A DNA stretch of 64,000 nucleotides from Flavobacteriaceae bacterium (GTDB lineage Bacteria; Bacteroidota; Bacteroidia; Flavobacteriales; Flavobacteriaceae), in the NCBI GenBank assembly GCA_023262185.1, contig JALRDO010000009.1, forward strand, positions 1 through 64,000, read 5' to 3'. The notes beneath the pieces were generated by a model. The model was not told the DNA's origin. It did no database searches and was given only the letters and a program-made list of their open reading frames with translations. Position 1 is the stretch's first letter; every line of letters starts with the position of its first letter. The position numbers were made by a program, and so were the translations under genes. This document shows positions 16,064 to 25,967 of this stretch, piece after piece.

Positions 16064-16800
16064 TAGCCTAAGAGTAATTGAGTGAGCACATAGTTGACAA
16101 TGATTATAACAACACTCGTCCAGATAAATGATACGGTAGCCGCTTTTCCGACCTCTAATGCTCCACCTTTTAGGTAATAGCCGTGATAGGCGGGTAGGGT
16201 AGCGATGATAACAGCAAACACTAACGACTTAATAAAGGCGTAGGTGACGTGAAATCCAACGAAGTCCTCTTGAATCCCAGCAATGAAGTCAGCCGTGGGT
16301 GCGTAGTTTCCGAACATTGCCGCCATCCATCCACCGAAAATACCGGTATACATTGCAATAGCGATAGCAAATGGATAAAAAAGCATGGCAATGAGCTTCG
16401 GGAAGATGAGGTAATTCACTGAATTTACCCCCATAACCTCAAGAGCATCGATTTGTTCGGTAACCCTCATCGAACCGATACTAGAGGTAATATAAGAGCC
16501 GACCTTACCCACCATGATGATTGAGATGAAGGTTGGGGCAAATTCTAAAATCACCGATTGACGTGTCGCAAAACCTATCAGGCTTTTCGGTAAAAAAGGG
16601 GAGGTCAGGTTGAGTGCGGTTTGAATGGTAACTACTCCGCCGATGAAAAACGAAATAAAAATGATTATTCCTAAAGAGTTAAAAATAAGCTCATCGATCT
16701 CCTTGAGGATAAGCTTACGCATAACGCTCCACTTGGTAGGCTTTCTAAATATCTCTAGCAACATGAGCCCATAACGGCCAATTTCTTCGATGTAGCGCAT
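16063..16800 (-). CDS. mlaE: MlaE/YrbE-type ABC transporter permease
   Basis: Integral membrane permease paired with MlaF for lipid transport between inner and outer membranes. Family blocks are seen: GVVTIQTALN near the N-terminal third, ELAPTFI-like EFAPTFISIIMVGKVGS, and the EQIDALEVMGVN loop. About five to six membrane segments. The frame opens at 16839, but the ATG at 16800 (MRYIEEIGRYG) matches the usual amphipathic N-terminal helix, giving 245 residues. Divergent from the PafA gene. Confidence 0.86.
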   Translation of the reverse strand: MRYIEEIGRYGLMLLEIFRKPTKWSVMRKLILKEIDELIFNSLGIIIFISFFIGGVVTIQTALNLTSPFLPKSLIGFATRQSVILEFAPTFISIIMVGKVGSYITSSIGSMRVTEQIDALEVMGVNSVNYLIFPKLIAMLFYPFAIAIAMYTGIFGGWMAAMFGNYAPTADFIAGIQEDFVGFHVTYAFIKSLVFAVIIATLPAYHGYYLKGGALEVGKAATVSFIWTSVVIIIVNYVLTQLLLG

Positions 16801-16892
16801 GAAACCAAAAATACGTTTTTGATGGCATTTAAAGTTCATTTATCGTTGCGCTTTCCCTTAAATTGTAGCTTCGTAAGAAATCCATTACAACC

Positions 16893-18527
16893 ATGAAAAG
16901 AATACTGTTAATTGGCGCTTTGCTGCCTTTTTTTAGCCTTCAAGCTCAAGAAGAAAAACCTTTTGAAACTCCAAAGCTTGTCGTCGGAATTGTAGTCGAT
17001 CAGATGCGTTTTGATTATCTAACTCGTTTTTGGGACCGCTATTCTGAAGATGGGTTCAAGCGGATGGTCAATAAAGGCTTTAATGCTAAAAATCACCACT
17101 TCAACTATTTACCCACTACTACAGGGCCAGGGCACGCCTCGGTCTATACCGGAACGACTCCTTCAATACATGGGATACTTGGAAACGATTGGTACGATAA
17201 ATTCGCTCAAGAGATGGTGTATTGCGCGGGTGATGAAACTTATCCTGCACTCGGAACTGAAAACAAGCGCGGTATGGCTCCTACGCGCATGTTGAGCACA
17301 ACCATTACTGATCAATTGCGCATTCATTATCAGTTTCGTTCGAAGGTAATCGCGATGTCTATCAAAGACCGCGGTGCGGTTCTGCCAGGGGGCCATAGTG
17401 CCAATGCGGCTTATTGGTTTGAAGGAGGGTCTACTGGAGATTGGATTTCATCGACCTATTATATGAATGAATTGCCAGAATGGGTGCAAAAGTTCAACCG
17501 TTCAAAAGCGGTTGAACGCTATAAGAAAACCTGGAACACTCTTGAACCCGTTCAGTCTTATGTTGAGAGTGGTTCAGACCGCAATGCCTATGAGGGACTT
17601 TCAAAGGGTGAAACGCATAGCGGGTTCCCACACGAAATTGATAAGGTGTGGGATGAAAATGGATTGTTTAGCAGTTTAGCGGCTACCCCCTTTGGGAACA
17701 GCATTCTGACCGATTTCGCCTTAGAAGCAGTCGAAAAAGAAGAAATGGGTGTCGATAGCATTCCTGATTTTTTAGCCATCAGCTATTCTTCGACCGATTA
17801 TGTAGGGCATAAGTATGGAGTAAACTCTGTTGAGGTACAAGACACCTACATGCGATTGGACCTTGAACTTGCTCGACTCTTTAATTATTTAGACCAGCAG
17901 GTAGGAGAGGGTGAGTACCTTGTCTTTCTCACAGCCGATCACGGTGCGGTTCATGTTCCTGCCTTTTTGAGCGATCATAAAATCCCTTCAGGGTATGTAG
18001 ATAATAAAGCCATGGCAAATGCTTTAAGTGAAATGATAGTCGAGCGCTACGGAAAAAGTGACCTAATCGAAAAATTGAATTACAATGAACTGTTTTTAAA
18101 TCACGGATTGATCAAGGAGATGGGTCTTGATCTAAGGACGGTACGTGAAAACATTGCAGACATGATCATACAATTAAAGCATGTTGAGCAAGTATTCACG
18201 GCTCACGAACTCGAGCGACTGGGAACAGCAGATCGCATCAAAGAATTGGTCCGCAATGGCCATAACGCAAAGCGATCAGGAGATATCATCTTTACCATGC
18301 AACCTGCTTATATCTCTTATTCTAAAACAGGTTCGACGCACGGTTCTCCGCATATTTACGATACGCATGTGCCGCTTCTCTTTTACGGAACAGGTATACC
18401 TGAAGGAAGCTCAACTCCTGAGCGCACAGAGATTCCAGATATTGCACCGACATTGGCAGTACTCCTTGGAGTGGGGATGCCAAACGGTACCACGGGTACT
18501 CCTATAGAAGATCTTATTGAGGATTAA
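16893..18527 (+). CDS. pafA: PafA-type alkaline phosphatase
   Basis: Exported zinc phosphomonoesterase of the alkaline phosphatase superfamily. A signal peptide spans about 1-18. The nucleophilic threonine is most likely Thr77 in PTTTGPGHAS; Asn98 and the Lys158/Arg160 pair in SIKDRG correspond to the phosphate-binding residues known from Elizabethkingia PafA (Asn100, Lys162, Arg164). Metal ligands include DQMR, SSTDYVGH and TADHGAVH. The 544-residue length is normal. A TAGCTTCG about 20 bases before the ATG is an imperfect -7 box. The 3' end overlaps the convergent glycosyltransferase gene by 4 bases. Confidence 0.9.
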   Translation: MKRILLIGALLPFFSLQAQEEKPFETPKLVVGIVVDQMRFDYLTRFWDRYSEDGFKRMVNKGFNAKNHHFNYLPTTTGPGHASVYTGTTPSIHGILGNDWYDKFAQEMVYCAGDETYPALGTENKRGMAPTRMLSTTITDQLRIHYQFRSKVIAMSIKDRGAVLPGGHSANAAYWFEGGSTGDWISSTYYMNELPEWVQKFNRSKAVERYKKTWNTLEPVQSYVESGSDRNAYEGLSKGETHSGFPHEIDKVWDENGLFSSLAATPFGNSILTDFALEAVEKEEMGVDSIPDFLAISYSSTDYVGHKYGVNSVEVQDTYMRLDLELARLFNYLDQQVGEGEYLVFLTADHGAVHVPAFLSDHKIPSGYVDNKAMANALSEMIVERYGKSDLIEKLNYNELFLNHGLIKEMGLDLRTVRENIADMIIQLKHVEQVFTAHELERLGTADRIKELVRNGHNAKRSGDIIFTMQPAYISYSKTGSTHGSPHIYDTHVPLLFYGTGIPEGSSTPERTEIPDIAPTLAVLLGVGMPNGTTGTPIEDLIED

Positions 18528-19375
18528 CTATTACGAAGCGCTCTGAAGAGTTTTCGGTAACGCATTTTGAGGATGTCTTTACGTGCCTGGTCATCGACCA
18601 GGCGCTTTCCTTTTAGAAGGGCGCTGAAATAGCCGCGCATGAGAAGCAAAAACATCCTTAAACTCTTTTTCTTAAAGGCCATCTTTAAAGCACTTAGCCC
18701 GCTTATCACAAAATCGTATCCAATGTGATAAAAGTTAGCGCCCCGGTTCACTAAATAAGAGGTGCTGAGGTAGTCATTGTTGGTCGGTCTTAGGTGTTCT
18801 ACCACTAGTGTTTCATCAGTCTGTACTCCATACCCTCTAGCTTCAGCTAGAAGCGTGTCTATGCTGTCCCATCCTAATGCAGGAAGCAAGCCATTGATGG
18901 CTTTGAAACAGGCTGCAGAATATAGCTTGATTGGACCACGCACATGCTGACGATTTGAGATGTTTTCATAGGTGAGCGTCCCATTGAGATCCATATGCAA
19001 GAGACCTCCAAATATTCCTAACATAGGGTTACTTTTGAAGGCTAGTTCGCAGCGCTCGAAGTAGGTGGATGGGAGTAGGACATCAGCGTCAAACTTGCCA
19101 ATCAGATCGAATGGGGCAGCGCTTTTCATTCCATAATAAAATGCCCGAATGATCTTCTCTCCTGGAATTTTGGTAGGTTCTGATTGCTGTGAGAGGAGTG
19201 AGATAAATGAATACTGATCGGCATAGTGCTTTGCAATAGATTCACTGTCGTCTGTACTAGAATCGTTTACAAGAATGAGCTGGTCGGGTTGCCTGCTTTG
19301 TGATACAAAGCTTTTGAGGCAGGTATCGAGATGCTCAGCTTCATTGTGAAAAGGTATAATGATGCTGATGCGCAT
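18524..19375 (-). CDS. Family 2 glycosyltransferase
   Basis: GT-A fold glycosyltransferase with the N-terminal SIIIPFHNEAEHL and LVNDSSTDDS nucleotide-binding segments and a DxD-type metal site in KFDADVLLP. It has 283 residues, no clear membrane helix, and a basic C-terminus, so it is probably a peripheral membrane enzyme acting on lipid or surface glycan acceptors. It starts 9 bases after the ketoacyl-ACP synthase gene and is likely cotranscribed with it. Sugar and acceptor are unknown. Confidence 0.83.
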   Translation of the reverse strand: MRISIIIPFHNEAEHLDTCLKSFVSQSRQPDQLILVNDSSTDDSESIAKHYADQYSFISLLSQQSEPTKIPGEKIIRAFYYGMKSAAPFDLIGKFDADVLLPSTYFERCELAFKSNPMLGIFGGLLHMDLNGTLTYENISNRQHVRGPIKLYSAACFKAINGLLPALGWDSIDTLLAEARGYGVQTDETLVVEHLRPTNNDYLSTSYLVNRGANFYHIGYDFVISGLSALKMAFKKKSLRMFLLLMRGYFSALLKGKRLVDDQARKDILKMRYRKLFRALRNS

Positions 19376-19384
19376 GAGCAGCGA

Positions 19385-20443
19385 TTAGTAACGGTAAACG
19401 ATGCAATTGATGTTCATTCCGGCCCCCACACTAGCAAACAGAATGATATCGCCTTTTGAAAGCTGATGCTCCTCGTAGGCTCCTCTGCGAACCATGTCTA
19501 AAAGAATAGGTACTGTTGCCACGGAGTTATTTCCAACCTCTTGAATGTTCATAGGCATGACATCTTTCGGGGCTTCAGTTTTGTAGTTTCTGTACAGGCG
19601 TTTAACCATGGCCTCATCCATTTTTTCATTGGCTTGGTGTAGAAACACCTTTTTCAGCTCTTGAATAGATACCCCAGCCTCATCTAAACATTCAGCCATT
19701 GCTTTGGGTACTTCAACTACCGCCAATTCATAGACTTTTCTCCCGAGCATCTTGATGTATCGGGTGTCGTCTCCTGGTGTTGCACAATTTCCTTTGCCGA
19801 AATACAGATAGTAGGCCTCATCATTCGCTAGTGTTGCACTAGAATGCGCTAAGATTCCTCGATCTTCTTCAGTGGCAGAAACTATACAAGCTCCTGCGCC
19901 ATCGGCGAAAATCATACTGTCTCTATCATTGTGGTCTACCACTCTTGAGAGGGCTTCAGCTCCAATCACAAGACAATTTTTGGCCATCTTCGAGCTGATG
20001 AATGCTTTTGCTTGAATTACAGCCTCAATCCACCCCGGGCAACCGAAGATCATGTCGTAACAGATGCATTTGGGATTTTTAATACCCAAGCGATGCTTAA
20101 CGCGAGAGGCTAGGCTAGGAAGCATGTCTGTTTGTGTCTCTCCGTGTCGAACGTCTCCGAAATTATGTGCAAAAATGATGTAATCGATCTGTTCTTGATC
20201 TAAACCTGCATTGGCAATGGCTTGCTTAGAGGCCTCATACCCCATATCTGAGGTGAGCATGGCGGGATCGATATAGCGTCTATTTTGAATACCTGTGATG
20301 GCTTTGAATTTCTCAATAATCTCTTGATTAGAGTTTGGAAAACGCTCTCCATCTTCAGTGTAGAACTCATGTGCCAGAAAATCTTCGTTCGACTGCACCT
20401 TTTCTGGTAAAAAGTGACCAGTACCCGTAAAGCATATATTCAT
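19385..20443 (-). CDS. 3-oxoacyl-ACP synthase III family protein (FabH-like)
   Basis: Thiolase-fold condensing enzyme. The catalytic triad of KAS III is readable: Cys in IFGCPGW, His in FLHQANEKM and Asn in GNNSVATVP. At 352 residues it is slightly longer than housekeeping FabH (about 320-335), with an extended N-terminus, so it may be a specialised KAS III for an unusual acyl primer or a secondary lipid rather than the main fatty acid initiator. It is paired with the glycosyltransferase downstream. Confidence 0.85.
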   Translation of the reverse strand: MNICFTGTGHFLPEKVQSNEDFLAHEFYTEDGERFPNSNQEIIEKFKAITGIQNRRYIDPAMLTSDMGYEASKQAIANAGLDQEQIDYIIFAHNFGDVRHGETQTDMLPSLASRVKHRLGIKNPKCICYDMIFGCPGWIEAVIQAKAFISSKMAKNCLVIGAEALSRVVDHNDRDSMIFADGAGACIVSATEEDRGILAHSSATLANDEAYYLYFGKGNCATPGDDTRYIKMLGRKVYELAVVEVPKAMAECLDEAGVSIQELKKVFLHQANEKMDEAMVKRLYRNYKTEAPKDVMPMNIQEVGNNSVATVPILLDMVRRGAYEEHQLSKGDIILFASVGAGMNINCIVYRY

Positions 20444-20501
20444 TGAAGCGTTCTTCTAGCGAATGAAGTTATAAAATAATGTGCTGCCTCAAAACAGTTG
20501 G

Positions 20502-23351
20502 TCAGGATTCATAGGCTTCCATAGGTGCACAGGTGCAAATCAGATTACGATCCCCGAAGGCTTCGTCTGCCCTTCTAACTGAAGGCCAAAACTTGTTCTC
20601 TTCAACAAATGGGAGCGGATAGGCCGCCTGTCTTCGCGAATAACTATAGGGCCATTGATCCGCCGTAATCATTGCTAAAGTATGTGGTGCATTCTTTACC
20701 ACGTTGTCGGGCTGTTCTAATTCAACGTGATCGATCTCGTCTTTAATAGCTAGCATTGCTTCACAAAAACGATCGATTTCAGCCAGACCCTCACTCTCTG
20801 TAGGTTCTATCATCATTGTGCCCGCTACTGGGAAGGAAACCGTGGGGGCGTGGAATCCGTAATCCATTAGACGCTTAGCGATATCGGTTACCTCGACTCC
20901 TTTTTCTTTAAATGCACGGCAGTCAATGATCAATTCATGTGCGGCTCTGCCTTTTTCTCCGGTGTAGAGGATAGGATAACTAGACGATAAACGATCTTTG
21001 ATGTAGTTTGCATTGAGTATAGCTATTCGAGTAGATTGTGTCAGTCCCTCGTCACCTAACATTCTGATATAGGCATACGAAATAAGACAGGCCAAGGCGC
21101 TTCCGAAGGGTGCGGCTGAAATGGCAGTGATGGCCTTTTTACCCCCCGTTTTAACCAAAGGGTTACCAGGTAAAAACGGTGCGAGCTGCGGTGCAACACA
21201 AATAGGGCCAACTCCAGGTCCTCCTCCTCCGTGAGGAATGGCAAATGTTTTATGAAGGTTCAAGTGACATACGTCTGCTCCGATGGTCGCGGGGTTAGTT
21301 AGCCCTACTTGGGCGTTCATGTTGGCCCCGTCCATATAGACTTGACCACCGAATTCGTGAATCAATGAGGTGATCTCTTGAATCGAAGATTCAAATACGC
21401 CGTGCGTAGAAGGATAAGTCACCATTAGTGCGGCCAGATGGTCCGCATGTGTCTTAGCCTTTTCTCTTAGATCTTCTAGATCAATGTTTCCTTTGTCGTC
21501 TGTTTTAGTAACTACGACCTGCATACCGGCCATCACAGCTGAAGCCGGGTTTGTGCCGTGTGCTGAAGAGGGTATCAGGCAAATGTTGCGATGAGATTCT
21601 CCTCTAGAGGCATGATAGGCTCTAATGGTCATAAGTCCGGCATATTCACCTTGTGCTCCTGAATTGGGCTGCAATGAGGTGGCGGCGAAACCGGTAATCT
21701 CATTCAGATAAGTTGCGAGTTCGTCTAGCACAATGCGGTATCCTTGAGCCTGATCTTCTGGTACAAAAGGATGAATGTTGGCCCACTTAGCCCAACTTAA
21801 TGGAAGCATTTCAGTGGCTGCATTCAACTTCATTGTGCAGCTTCCGAGCGCAATCATGGAGTGATTAAGGGCTAAGTCTTTACGCTCTAAGCGCTTAATG
21901 TAGCGCATGAGCTCGGTTTCACTTTGATAACTCTTGAAAACATCGTGCTCGAGGAAAGGAGTGCTGCGCTTATTGCCTGCAGCGATAGTCGTTACATCTA
22001 TCGTGTTGATTGCAGCATCCACTGCCGTTGGGGCGCATGAGTCACCAGTAATTACTTCAACAAGTATGGCTAGGTCTTTTACTGATACAGTCTCTCCTAA
22101 AGAAAGCGAAAGGCTAGTGTCGTCGATATAATTCAAATTGACCTCATGAGCCAGAGCTCTTTTTTGAATGGCTTTTGCATCTGCATTGACAATGTGAATC
22201 GTATCAAAAACCGGGGTGTGGCCTAACCCTATTCCTTTTTGGGTCAAGAGCTGACCTAAGCCAGCCGTCATTTTTTGGATATGAGAGGCTATCGCCTTCA
22301 GGCCTTCAGGGCCGTGATATACCGCATACATTGATGCCATGACAGCTAAAAGCACTTGCGCCGTGCAGATGTTTGAGGTGGCCTTATCGCGTTTTATGTG
22401 CTGTTCACGTGTTTGAAGTGCCATTCTCAAGGCAGGGTTGCCATCAGTGTCTATGGTTCTTCCGATGATACGACCTGGTATGGCGCGCTTGTATTCTTCT
22501 TTGGTTGCAAAGAAAGCTGCGTGTGGTCCTCCATAACCAAGCGGTATGCCAAAACGTTGCGTAGTTCCGACAACAACATCTACCCCATACTGTCCGGGAG
22601 CTTCGAGCACCACTAGACTCATGATATCGGCTGCTACGGCAATCTTAATTTCGTGTGCTGTGCAGCGCTCTTTTAAGGTAGCAAGATTCGGTAAAGCCCC
22701 GTACTTGCCGGGATATTGTGCAAGTACGCCAAAGTAATTTTCATCCAAGGTTACCTCCTCTAATGAACCTACAACAAGTTGTATGCCTAATGGGGTGGCT
22801 CTTGTTTGAAGGAGACTTAGGGTTTGAGGTAGGATCTCTTGATCGACGTAAAACCCTAAAACGTCTTCTTTTTTCTGAACTCTTGATCTTAGATCGTACA
22901 TCATGGTCATCGCTTCAGCAGCAGCAGTGCTTTCATCGAGTAACGAGGCATTTGCTACTTGCATACCCGTTAACTCTGTGATTACCGTTTGATAGTTCAG
23001 TAATGCCTCTAGTCTTCCTTGTGCAATCTCGGCTTGGTACGGGGTGTATGCGGTATACCAACCTGGGTTTTCTAAAATATTGCGTTTGATGACAGACGGA
23101 AGAATGGTTTCGTGATACCCTAACCCTATGTATTGACGATAGCATTTATTCTTTTCTGATAGTCCTTGAAGGTGATCGAGTATCTCAGCTTCGCTCATAG
23201 ATGCTGGAAGATCCATTGGCTTTTTCAGACGAATAGCAACCGGAATAGTCTCTTCAATGAGTTGTTCAACAGAAGATGCGCTCACTTGCTGGAGCATTTT
23301 TGGAAGGTCAGATGGTTGAATTCCAATATGGCGATCTGCAAATGTTTTCAT
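20502..23351 (-). CDS. gcvP: Glycine dehydrogenase (decarboxylating), glycine cleavage P protein
   Basis: PLP enzyme of the glycine cleavage system that decarboxylates glycine and loads the aminomethyl group on the H protein. It is the long single-chain form of about 949 residues with both homologous halves. The PLP lysine is in HLNLHKTFAIPHGGGGPG. I place the start at the ATG giving MKTFADRHIG, the typical N-terminus (FxxRHIGP type); the open frame extends 9 codons further. gcvT and gcvH are not in the window. Confidence 0.94.
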   Translation of the reverse strand: MKTFADRHIGIQPSDLPKMLQQVSASSVEQLIEETIPVAIRLKKPMDLPASMSEAEILDHLQGLSEKNKCYRQYIGLGYHETILPSVIKRNILENPGWYTAYTPYQAEIAQGRLEALLNYQTVITELTGMQVANASLLDESTAAAEAMTMMYDLRSRVQKKEDVLGFYVDQEILPQTLSLLQTRATPLGIQLVVGSLEEVTLDENYFGVLAQYPGKYGALPNLATLKERCTAHEIKIAVAADIMSLVVLEAPGQYGVDVVVGTTQRFGIPLGYGGPHAAFFATKEEYKRAIPGRIIGRTIDTDGNPALRMALQTREQHIKRDKATSNICTAQVLLAVMASMYAVYHGPEGLKAIASHIQKMTAGLGQLLTQKGIGLGHTPVFDTIHIVNADAKAIQKRALAHEVNLNYIDDTSLSLSLGETVSVKDLAILVEVITGDSCAPTAVDAAINTIDVTTIAAGNKRSTPFLEHDVFKSYQSETELMRYIKRLERKDLALNHSMIALGSCTMKLNAATEMLPLSWAKWANIHPFVPEDQAQGYRIVLDELATYLNEITGFAATSLQPNSGAQGEYAGLMTIRAYHASRGESHRNICLIPSSAHGTNPASAVMAGMQVVVTKTDDKGNIDLEDLREKAKTHADHLAALMVTYPSTHGVFESSIQEITSLIHEFGGQVYMDGANMNAQVGLTNPATIGADVCHLNLHKTFAIPHGGGGPGVGPICVAPQLAPFLPGNPLVKTGGKKAITAISAAPFGSALACLISYAYIRMLGDEGLTQSTRIAILNANYIKDRLSSSYPILYTGEKGRAAHELIIDCRAFKEKGVEVTDIAKRLMDYGFHAPTVSFPVAGTMMIEPTESEGLAEIDRFCEAMLAIKDEIDHVELEQPDNVVKNAPHTLAMITADQWPYSYSRRQAAYPLPFVEENKFWPSVRRADEAFGDRNLICTCAPMEAYES

Positions 23352-23375
23352 AGAAAAACAGTGGTATAGAAAGAA

Positions 23376-23383
23376 CAAAATTA
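23376..23383 (-). promoter_or_regulatory. TAnnTTTG -7 box of gcvP
   Basis: Minus-strand TAATTTTG is an exact -7 consensus, ending 24 bases before the gcvP ATG. It supports the start at 23351. Confidence 0.5.
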
Positions 23384-23456
23384 TAGATTTAAGACCTCTA
23401 GAAAACCTAAAAGACGGTGTAATTTTCGTCAGTTATCAAACATGTGTTAAGAAGTG

Positions 23457-23464
23457 TATTTTTG
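23457..23464 (+). promoter_or_regulatory. TAnnTTTG -7 box of the UbiA-like gene
   Basis: TATTTTTG is an exact match and ends 4 bases before the ATG at 23469, implying a leaderless or near-leaderless transcript. It also argues against the upstream GTG at 23454 as the start. Confidence 0.5.
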
Positions 23465-23468
23465 TTCA

Positions 23469-24284
23469 ATGGCGTTTCTGAAGCAAGCCCTTGATTTTTA
23501 TCTAAAATCTAGTATTCACGTGGCCTTATCGGTAGTGGCCTTGAGTGTTCTGAACGGAATGTTCTTAAACAAAATTCTTGACGTAAACCTGCTGATTTTT
23601 CAGTTCTCTTCAACGATTTTCTACTACAACGGTTTGAAATACGGTCAATTGCTTTTAAAGGGCACCTTAAAGCAGCTTTGGTTTACAATAGCGCTATGCG
23701 TTCTTATTGGTATTTCCCTAATTGGTTCGTTGTACACGCTTATCCATTTGAGCTACTTTCAATTTCTCATGATAGGAATTGCGGTAATTCTCGGATTGAG
23801 CTATGTCTTTTTACCTAGCTCTGTTTTTGGAAGAGAAAACGGCACTTTCAAGACATTAACCGTCGCACTTGTATGGGCTATTGTAACAAGCGCATTACAG
23901 GCTGAGGATGCCAAAGATATCACCATCTCAAATGTCGTTCAATTCATCGCGACCTCGTGTTGGATTCTTGCCCTTATGTTCCCCTTTGAATTTCGAGACA
24001 GAAAAGACGATCAATTGAGGCATCCGACTTTAGTACAGCGTTTTGGATTGGGCGCGAGTCGCTTTTTGGCACAGTTCTTTCTCGCTTGCTGGGTAATTCT
24101 AATACTTGCTTCAGTGCGTTTTGAGCGGCAATATATAATTGTGCTCTTGCTGTCTTATGTCCTAGCCGCTCCAATAGTTGCCAAGGGTATGAGAACTTCT
24201 TCGCTTCTTTATACCGAGTTTTGGGTTGAGGCCTTACCAGTAATGGTGTTACTGAGCTTTGGACTGGCGTGTATTATTTTTTAA
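23469..24284 (+). CDS. UbiA-like integral membrane protein
   Basis: A 271-residue protein with about eight or nine hydrophobic segments. It resembles the UbiA prenyltransferase superfamily: the second aspartate-rich loop is suggested by [12 protein letters not shown], but the first NDxxDxxxD loop is not obvious, its place being taken by [12 protein letters not shown]. It may therefore be a divergent or non-catalytic member. The start is ATG 23469, just after a -7 box. The 3' end overlaps the convergent purE by 11 bases. Substrate and role are unknown. Confidence 0.6.
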   Translation: MAFLKQALDFYLKSSIHVALSVVALSVLNGMFLNKILDVNLLIFQFSSTIFYYNGLKYGQLLLKGTLKQLWFTIALCVLIGISLIGSLYTLIHLSYFQFLMIGIAVILGLSYVFLPSSVFGRENGTFKTLTVALVWAIVTSALQAEDAKDITISNVVQFIATSCWILALMFPFEFRDRKDDQLRHPTLVQRFGLGASRFLAQFFLACWVILILASVRFERQYIIVLLLSYVLAAPIVAKGMRTSSLLYTEFWVEALPVMVLLSFGLACIIF

Positions 24285-24759
24285 GAGCGGCAGCTCCTTC
24301 TTCTACTTTTTGTTTAAGCTCTTCTTTGTAGGCAATAATTTTTGCTTGGAGTATGGCGTCTGAAGCCCCTAAGATTTGTGCTGCTAAAATTCCGGCATTT
24401 TTTGCACCGTCAAGTGCAACCGTCGCTACGGGCACTCCTCCGGGCATCTGAAGTATTGATAATACAGAGTCCCATCCGTCTATAGAATTTCTGCTCTTTA
24501 CCGGGACCCCAACAACTGGGAGTGGTGAAATAGAGGCGACCATACCTGGAAGGTGGGCGGCACCTCCTGCCCCTGCTATGATGACCTTAATTTCTTTTTG
24601 GTGAGCTTCTTTTGCAAAAGAAACCATCTTTTCGGGTGTGCGATGAGCAGATACAATATCCGTAACAACCTCTACACCAAACGATTGAAGTATATCGATG
24701 GCTTCTTGCATGACGTTGAGGTCACTGGTGCTCCCCATAATTACCGCTACTTTACCCAT
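24274..24759 (-). CDS. purE: N5-carboxyaminoimidazole ribonucleotide mutase
   Basis: Class I PurE, converting N5-CAIR to CAIR in purine synthesis. The 161-residue protein has the substrate-binding [10 protein letters not shown], the SAHRTPEKM motif with the catalytic His, and the [12 protein letters not shown] loop. The upstream purK overlaps it by 8 bases, so the two consecutive enzymes are translationally coupled and can pass the unstable N5-CAIR intermediate on directly. Confidence 0.95.
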   Translation of the reverse strand: MGKVAVIMGSTSDLNVMQEAIDILQSFGVEVVTDIVSAHRTPEKMVSFAKEAHQKEIKVIIAGAGGAAHLPGMVASISPLPVVGVPVKSRNSIDGWDSVLSILQMPGGVPVATVALDGAKNAGILAAQILGASDAILQAKIIAYKEELKQKVEEGAAALKK

Positions 24760-25897
24760 TGCTTTTTATGATTAAGATTTCTTTGACTTTTTTAGCTTTT
24801 TCATAGGCCGATTCACGGTCTTGATCTACTATTGTGACATGTCCCATTTTTCTAAAGGGTCGTGTCTCACTCTTGCCGTAGATATGTACCGTAACACCCT
24901 TTAGTTTCATTACTTGCTCAATGTTTTCATACAGCACTGGTCCCTCAAAACCCTCTGCACCTACTAAATTAACCATAATTCCGATGGCCTTAGAGTCTGT
25001 GCTACCTAGAGGCAATCCTAATATGGCTCTGAGATGTTGTTCGAATTGATTGGTATAACTAGCCTCGATGCTGTAATGTCCACTATTGTGGGGCCTTGGA
25101 GCTACTTCATTGACTAAGATGCGATCGTCTTGGTCTAGAAAAAGTTCAACTGCAAGTAATCCGGTGATTTTAAGGTTCTCTGCCACCTTAACCGCAATTT
25201 GACGCGCCTCATTGGCGATTACATCATCGATAGCTGCCGGACAAACCACATACTCAACCTGATTTGCAGTCGGATGAAAATCCATTCCGACTACGGGGTA
25301 GGTGGTCATTTCTCCATTCTCATTGCGCGCAACGATTACTGCAAGCTCTTTTTTAAACGCTATCTTTTCTTCGATAAGGCAAGGGGTGTCTGGTAGGGCC
25401 TTTAGGTCTTCAGCGTCACGAAGTACAGAAACTCCTTTACCGTCGTAGCCGAATTCTGCGCTCTTCCACACACAGGGATAAGAGAGTTGAGCTTCTAAAA
25501 GTCCTTCTTTTGAACTGAAGTTTTGATGCGCCGCAGTGGGAATACCTTTTTCACAGTAGAAATCCTTTTGTTTGCTTTTGTTGCTTATGATTTCAAGGGC
25601 CTCGGGTTCAGGATACACCTTAACACCTTGGTTCTTAAGAGTTTTTAGTGCCTCTATATTGACGTTTTCAATCTCTATAGTTAGCAAGTCTAGCCCTTTA
25701 CCAAAATCTAAAACAGTTTGGTAATCAAGAAGGTCACCCTGCACAAATTCATTACAGCTTATTCGGCAAGGTGCATCTGCCGAAGGATCCAAAACTTTGG
25801 TGTTCACATCCCATTTACGGGTTTCGTACAAGAGCATCTTTCCGAGCTGTCCTCCACCAAGGATTCCGAGACGAAACGAAGACGAGAAATACTGCAT
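24752..25897 (-). CDS. purK: N5-carboxyaminoimidazole ribonucleotide synthase
   Basis: ATP-grasp enzyme forming N5-CAIR from AIR, bicarbonate and ATP. It begins with the [13 protein letters not shown] fold typical of PurK and contains the ATP-grasp [13 protein letters not shown] segment. The start is the ATG at 25897 (381 residues); the longer open frame would read through the promoter. It precedes purE and is divergent from hpt, so purine synthesis and salvage genes share a promoter region. Confidence 0.93.
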   Translation of the reverse strand: MQYFSSSFRLGILGGGQLGKMLLYETRKWDVNTKVLDPSADAPCRISCNEFVQGDLLDYQTVLDFGKGLDLLTIEIENVNIEALKTLKNQGVKVYPEPEALEIISNKSKQKDFYCEKGIPTAAHQNFSSKEGLLEAQLSYPCVWKSAEFGYDGKGVSVLRDAEDLKALPDTPCLIEEKIAFKKELAVIVARNENGEMTTYPVVGMDFHPTANQVEYVVCPAAIDDVIANEARQIAVKVAENLKITGLLAVELFLDQDDRILVNEVAPRPHNSGHYSIEASYTNQFEQHLRAILGLPLGSTDSKAIGIMVNLVGAEGFEGPVLYENIEQVMKLKGVTVHIYGKSETRPFRKMGHVTIVDQDRESAYEKAKKVKEILIIKSNG

Positions 25898-25913
25898 AGT
25901 GGCTATTTCAAGG

Positions 25914-25921
25914 CAAAAGTA
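25914..25921 (-). promoter_or_regulatory. TAnnTTTG -7 box of purKE
   Basis: Minus-strand TACTTTTG matches the consensus exactly and ends 16 bases before the purK ATG. It lies 17 bases from the opposing hpt -7 box, so the two promoters overlap and may compete for polymerase. Confidence 0.5.
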
Positions 25922-25938
25922 GCACAATTCTAAAATTG

Positions 25939-25946
25939 TATCTTTG
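25939..25946 (+). promoter_or_regulatory. TAnnTTTG -7 box of the hpt-adk-obg operon
   Basis: TATCTTTG is an exact consensus match ending 21 bases before the hpt ATG. It is back to back with the purK promoter. Confidence 0.52.
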
Positions 25947-25967
25947 AAAGCTTAAAAGTACCCACTC

